A program made the translations under genes and the position numbers. From DAOUKH01 sp034421515 (GTDB lineage: Bacteria > Chloroflexota > Dehalococcoidia > SHYB01), in NCBI GenBank assembly GCA_034421515.1, contig DAOUKH010000050.1, forward strand, positions 1-16,185: DNA of 16,185 nucleotides, written 5' to 3'. Of this stretch, positions 14,231 to 16,185 are shown in pieces (position 1 is the first letter of the stretch; each line of letters starts with the position of its first letter). The notes under the pieces were generated by a model, which saw only the letters and a list, made by a program, of their open reading frames with translations, ran no database searches and was not told where the DNA came from.

Positions 14231-15511
14231 ATGCCGTTGCCCCTGGAAGGCGCGCGCATCCTCGACTTCACCTGGCTCAACGCCGGGGCGAAGGGGACGC
14301 GCCACCTCGCCCTCTACGGCGCCGACGTCGTCCACATCGAGTGGAAGGGCAAGCTGGACGTCCTCCGCACCAGCGGGCCGCACCACAAGATGCCCGGCGA
14401 CGACTCCCCCGGCACCGACCCCGGCTACTCCCAGCTCGACGTCGCCAGCGTCAACCGCGGCGCAAGCTTCAACAACAACCACGTCGGCAAGTGGGGCATC
14501 TCCCTCAACATGCGCGACCCCAAGGGCAAGGAGGTCTTCCGCGAGCTCCTGCGCGTCTCCGACGCCGTCGTCGACAACTTCACCGCCGCCACGCTCGCCG
14601 ATTGGGGCTTCCCCTTCGACGAGATGGTCAAGGTCAAGCCCGACATCGTCTACGTCCAGGCCCCCGGCTTCGGCTTCCAGGGCCCCTACCGCGACTACCG
14701 CTCCTACGGCCCCACCGCCGCCGCCGTCTCCGGCCTCACCTTTATGTCGGGCCTCCCCGACCGCTACCCCGCCGGCTACGGCTTCTCCTACATGGACGTC
14801 TGCGGCCCTTACTTCGTCGCCATGGCCACGATGATGGCCCTCCGCCAGCGCGACCGCACCAGGAAGGGCGTCTGGGTCGATTCCTCCCAGAGCGGCCCCG
14901 CCTTCCTGCTCACCGGCACCTCGATCATGGACTGGTCGGCGAACGGCCGCTCCTACGAGCGTACCGGCAACCGCTCCGCCTACGAGGAGGCCGCGCCCCA
15001 CGGCGCCTACCGCTGCAGCGGCGGCGAGGAGGCGTGGATCGCCATCGCCTGCCGCGACGACGCCGAGTGGGAGGGCCTCGTCGCCGAGATGGGCGACCCC
15101 GAGTGGGCGGCGTCGCCCCAGTTCGCCTCCCTGACGGACCGCTACGAGAACCAGGACGACCTCGACGCCCACATCCAGGCCTGGACGCAGCAGCAGGAGC
15201 GCTACAACCTGATGGAGCGGCTCCAGGCCCGCGGCGTGCCCGCCGGCGTTTGCCAGAACACCCGCGACCGCTACGAGGTCGACCCGCAGCTGGCCCACAA
15301 CAACTACTTCGTCGAGGTGCCCCACTCCGAGGTGCCCTCCTACGACGTCGAAGGGCACGCCGGCCTCTTCTCCGAGACGCAGCCCACCCCCTTCGGGCAG
15401 ACCGGCCACGGCGCCAAGTGCTACGCCGAGGACACCGAGCCCTTCTACGCCGAGGTGCTCGGCATGCCGGCGGAGCGCATCGCCCAGCTCAAGGCGGAGG
15501 ACGTGATCTGA
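14231..15511 (+). CDS. Type III (CaiB/BaiF) CoA-transferase, first subunit
   Basis: A 426-residue family III CoA-transferase, expected to move CoA between carboxylic acids in the cytosol. Landmarks: LEGARILDFTW at the N-terminus, YGADVVHIEW (29-38), WGISLNMRDPKGKEVFRELL, VYVQAPGFGFQGPY (140-153), then SYMDVCGPYF, where D189 falls at the place of the family's catalytic Asp. RTRKGVWVDSS follows at the usual distance. ATG 14231 is chosen because GAGGAGG lies 8 bases upstream and the conserved N-terminus begins there; the in-frame extension to 14132 lies before the predicted transcription start. Its TGA overlaps the next ATG by one base (TGATG). The pairing resembles two-subunit enzymes such as succinyl-CoA:malate or succinyl-CoA:benzylsuccinate CoA-transferases. 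The substrates are unknown. Confidence 0.92.
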   Translation: MPLPLEGARILDFTWLNAGAKGTRHLALYGADVVHIEWKGKLDVLRTSGPHHKMPGDDSPGTDPGYSQLDVASVNRGASFNNNHVGKWGISLNMRDPKGKEVFRELLRVSDAVVDNFTAATLADWGFPFDEMVKVKPDIVYVQAPGFGFQGPYRDYRSYGPTAAAVSGLTFMSGLPDRYPAGYGFSYMDVCGPYFVAMATMMALRQRDRTRKGVWVDSSQSGPAFLLTGTSIMDWSANGRSYERTGNRSAYEEAAPHGAYRCSGGEEAWIAIACRDDAEWEGLVAEMGDPEWAASPQFASLTDRYENQDDLDAHIQAWTQQQERYNLMERLQARGVPAGVCQNTRDRYEVDPQLAHNNYFVEVPHSEVPSYDVEGHAGLFSETQPTPFGQTGHGAKCYAEDTEPFYAEVLGMPAERIAQLKAEDVI

Positions 15512-16185
15512 TGACCTCCGCACCTCAGGACCTCGGCTTCTCGCTCGAAGGCGTCCGCGTCGTCGAGCTGGCCGACCGGCGCGGCGAGTTCTGCGGCAAG
15601 CTCCTCGGCCACATGGGCGCCGACGTCATCAAGGTCGAGCCGCCAGAAGGCGCGGAGACCCGCCGCCTCGGCCCCTTCCACAACGACGAGCGCGACATCG
15701 AGAAGAGCATCTTCTGGTGGCACTACAACCAGAACAAGCGCAGCGTCACCCTCGACCTCGACAGCGCCAGCGGCCGCGCCGCCTTCGACAAACTCCTCGC
15801 CTCCGCCGACGTGCTGCTCGAGACCGTCAAGCCCGGCGGACTCGCCCTCGCCGGCACGTCGTGGGAGGAGGTCAACCGCGCCCATCCCGGCCTGATCGCC
15901 CTCACCATCTCCGACTTCGGCCTCGACGGCCCCTGGTCCGACTTCAAGGCCAACGACCTCGTCGCCCTCGCCGTCGGCGGCCAGATGATGGCCTCCGGCT
16001 ACCCCCAGTTGGACGACGGCTCCTGGGACACGCCGCCCATCGCCCCCCAGATGCACCAGTCGACGCACATCACCGGCTGCCTCGGCGCCATGGACACCCT
16101 CGCCGCCCTCTATTGGCGCGAGCACGGCGGCATCGGCCAGCGCATCGACCTCTCCCTCCACGCCGCCGCCAACAGCTGCACCGAG
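15511..16185 (+). CDS. Type III (CaiB/BaiF) CoA-transferase, second subunit (3' truncated)
   Basis: The first 225 residues of a second family III CoA-transferase; the frame runs open off the window end. Landmarks: LEGVRVVELADRRGEFCGKLLGHMGADVIKVE (12-43), NQNKRSVTLDLDSASGRAAFDKLL, ALTISDFGLDGPW (130-142), and GIGQRIDLSLHAAA (207-220). The position matching the catalytic Asp of the first subunit, 24 residues before the Gly of GQRID, is Thr185 in HQSTHITG, so this chain may lack the usual nucleophile. It starts at ATG 15511, one base inside the upstream stop, so the two products are probably made in equal amounts and assemble together. Downstream gene content is not visible. Confidence 0.9.
   Translation, partial: MTSAPQDLGFSLEGVRVVELADRRGEFCGKLLGHMGADVIKVEPPEGAETRRLGPFHNDERDIEKSIFWWHYNQNKRSVTLDLDSASGRAAFDKLLASADVLLETVKPGGLALAGTSWEEVNRAHPGLIALTISDFGLDGPWSDFKANDLVALAVGGQMMASGYPQLDDGSWDTPPIAPQMHQSTHITGCLGAMDTLAALYWREHGGIGQRIDLSLHAAANSCTE

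Overview
The window is GC-rich bacterial chromosome with strong C/G preference at third codon positions. The gene mix, the Thr/Pro-repeat surface protein and the abundant small palindromic intergenic repeats look most like Chloroflexota (Dehalococcoidia or SAR202-like lineages). That assignment is inferred from gene style and was not checked against any database. No phage, transposase, integrase or CRISPR array is visible.

Layout, left to right: (1) the 3' end of a zinc-type (MDR) dehydrogenase, then an MFS transporter whose reading frame has no ordinary start codon at its true N-terminus; (2) a luciferase-like flavin monooxygenase, followed closely by a translationally coupled pair, a TRAFAC-type GTPase and an unrecognised 325-residue partner; (3) converging on these, a minus-strand membrane-anchored protein with a long Thr/Pro linker and two related C-terminal beta domains, and then tRNA-Thr(CGU) on the minus strand; (4) a plus-strand cluster of amidohydrolase, sugar-1-phosphate nucleotidyltransferase and YhhQ-type queuosine-precursor transporter; (5) groES-groEL behind a CIRCE-like operator and ending at a perfect 14-bp hairpin terminator; (6) a minus-strand thiamine-diphosphate enzyme; (7) divergent from it, two overlapping type III (CaiB/BaiF) CoA-transferase genes, the second cut by the window edge.

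Most intergenic gaps above about 120 bp carry pieces of a mosaic repeat system. There are three hairpin modules (a CTCTCCC-loop-GGGAGAG type, a GC-rich double hairpin, and a TGTAGGGGC-headed palindrome), joined in different orders and sometimes cut in half. The stems vary between copies but stay base-paired. One palindrome supplies the stop codon of the queuosine-precursor transporter gene.

Functionally, the MDR dehydrogenase, MFS permease, flavin monooxygenase, amidohydrolase, TPP enzyme and CoA-transferases suggest a heterotroph degrading varied organic or carboxylic acids. The TPP enzyme beside CoA-transferases recalls the formyl-CoA transferase/oxalyl-CoA decarboxylase arrangement, but the substrate cannot be read from sequence. 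The least explained item is the GTPase plus partner cassette at 3085-4937.
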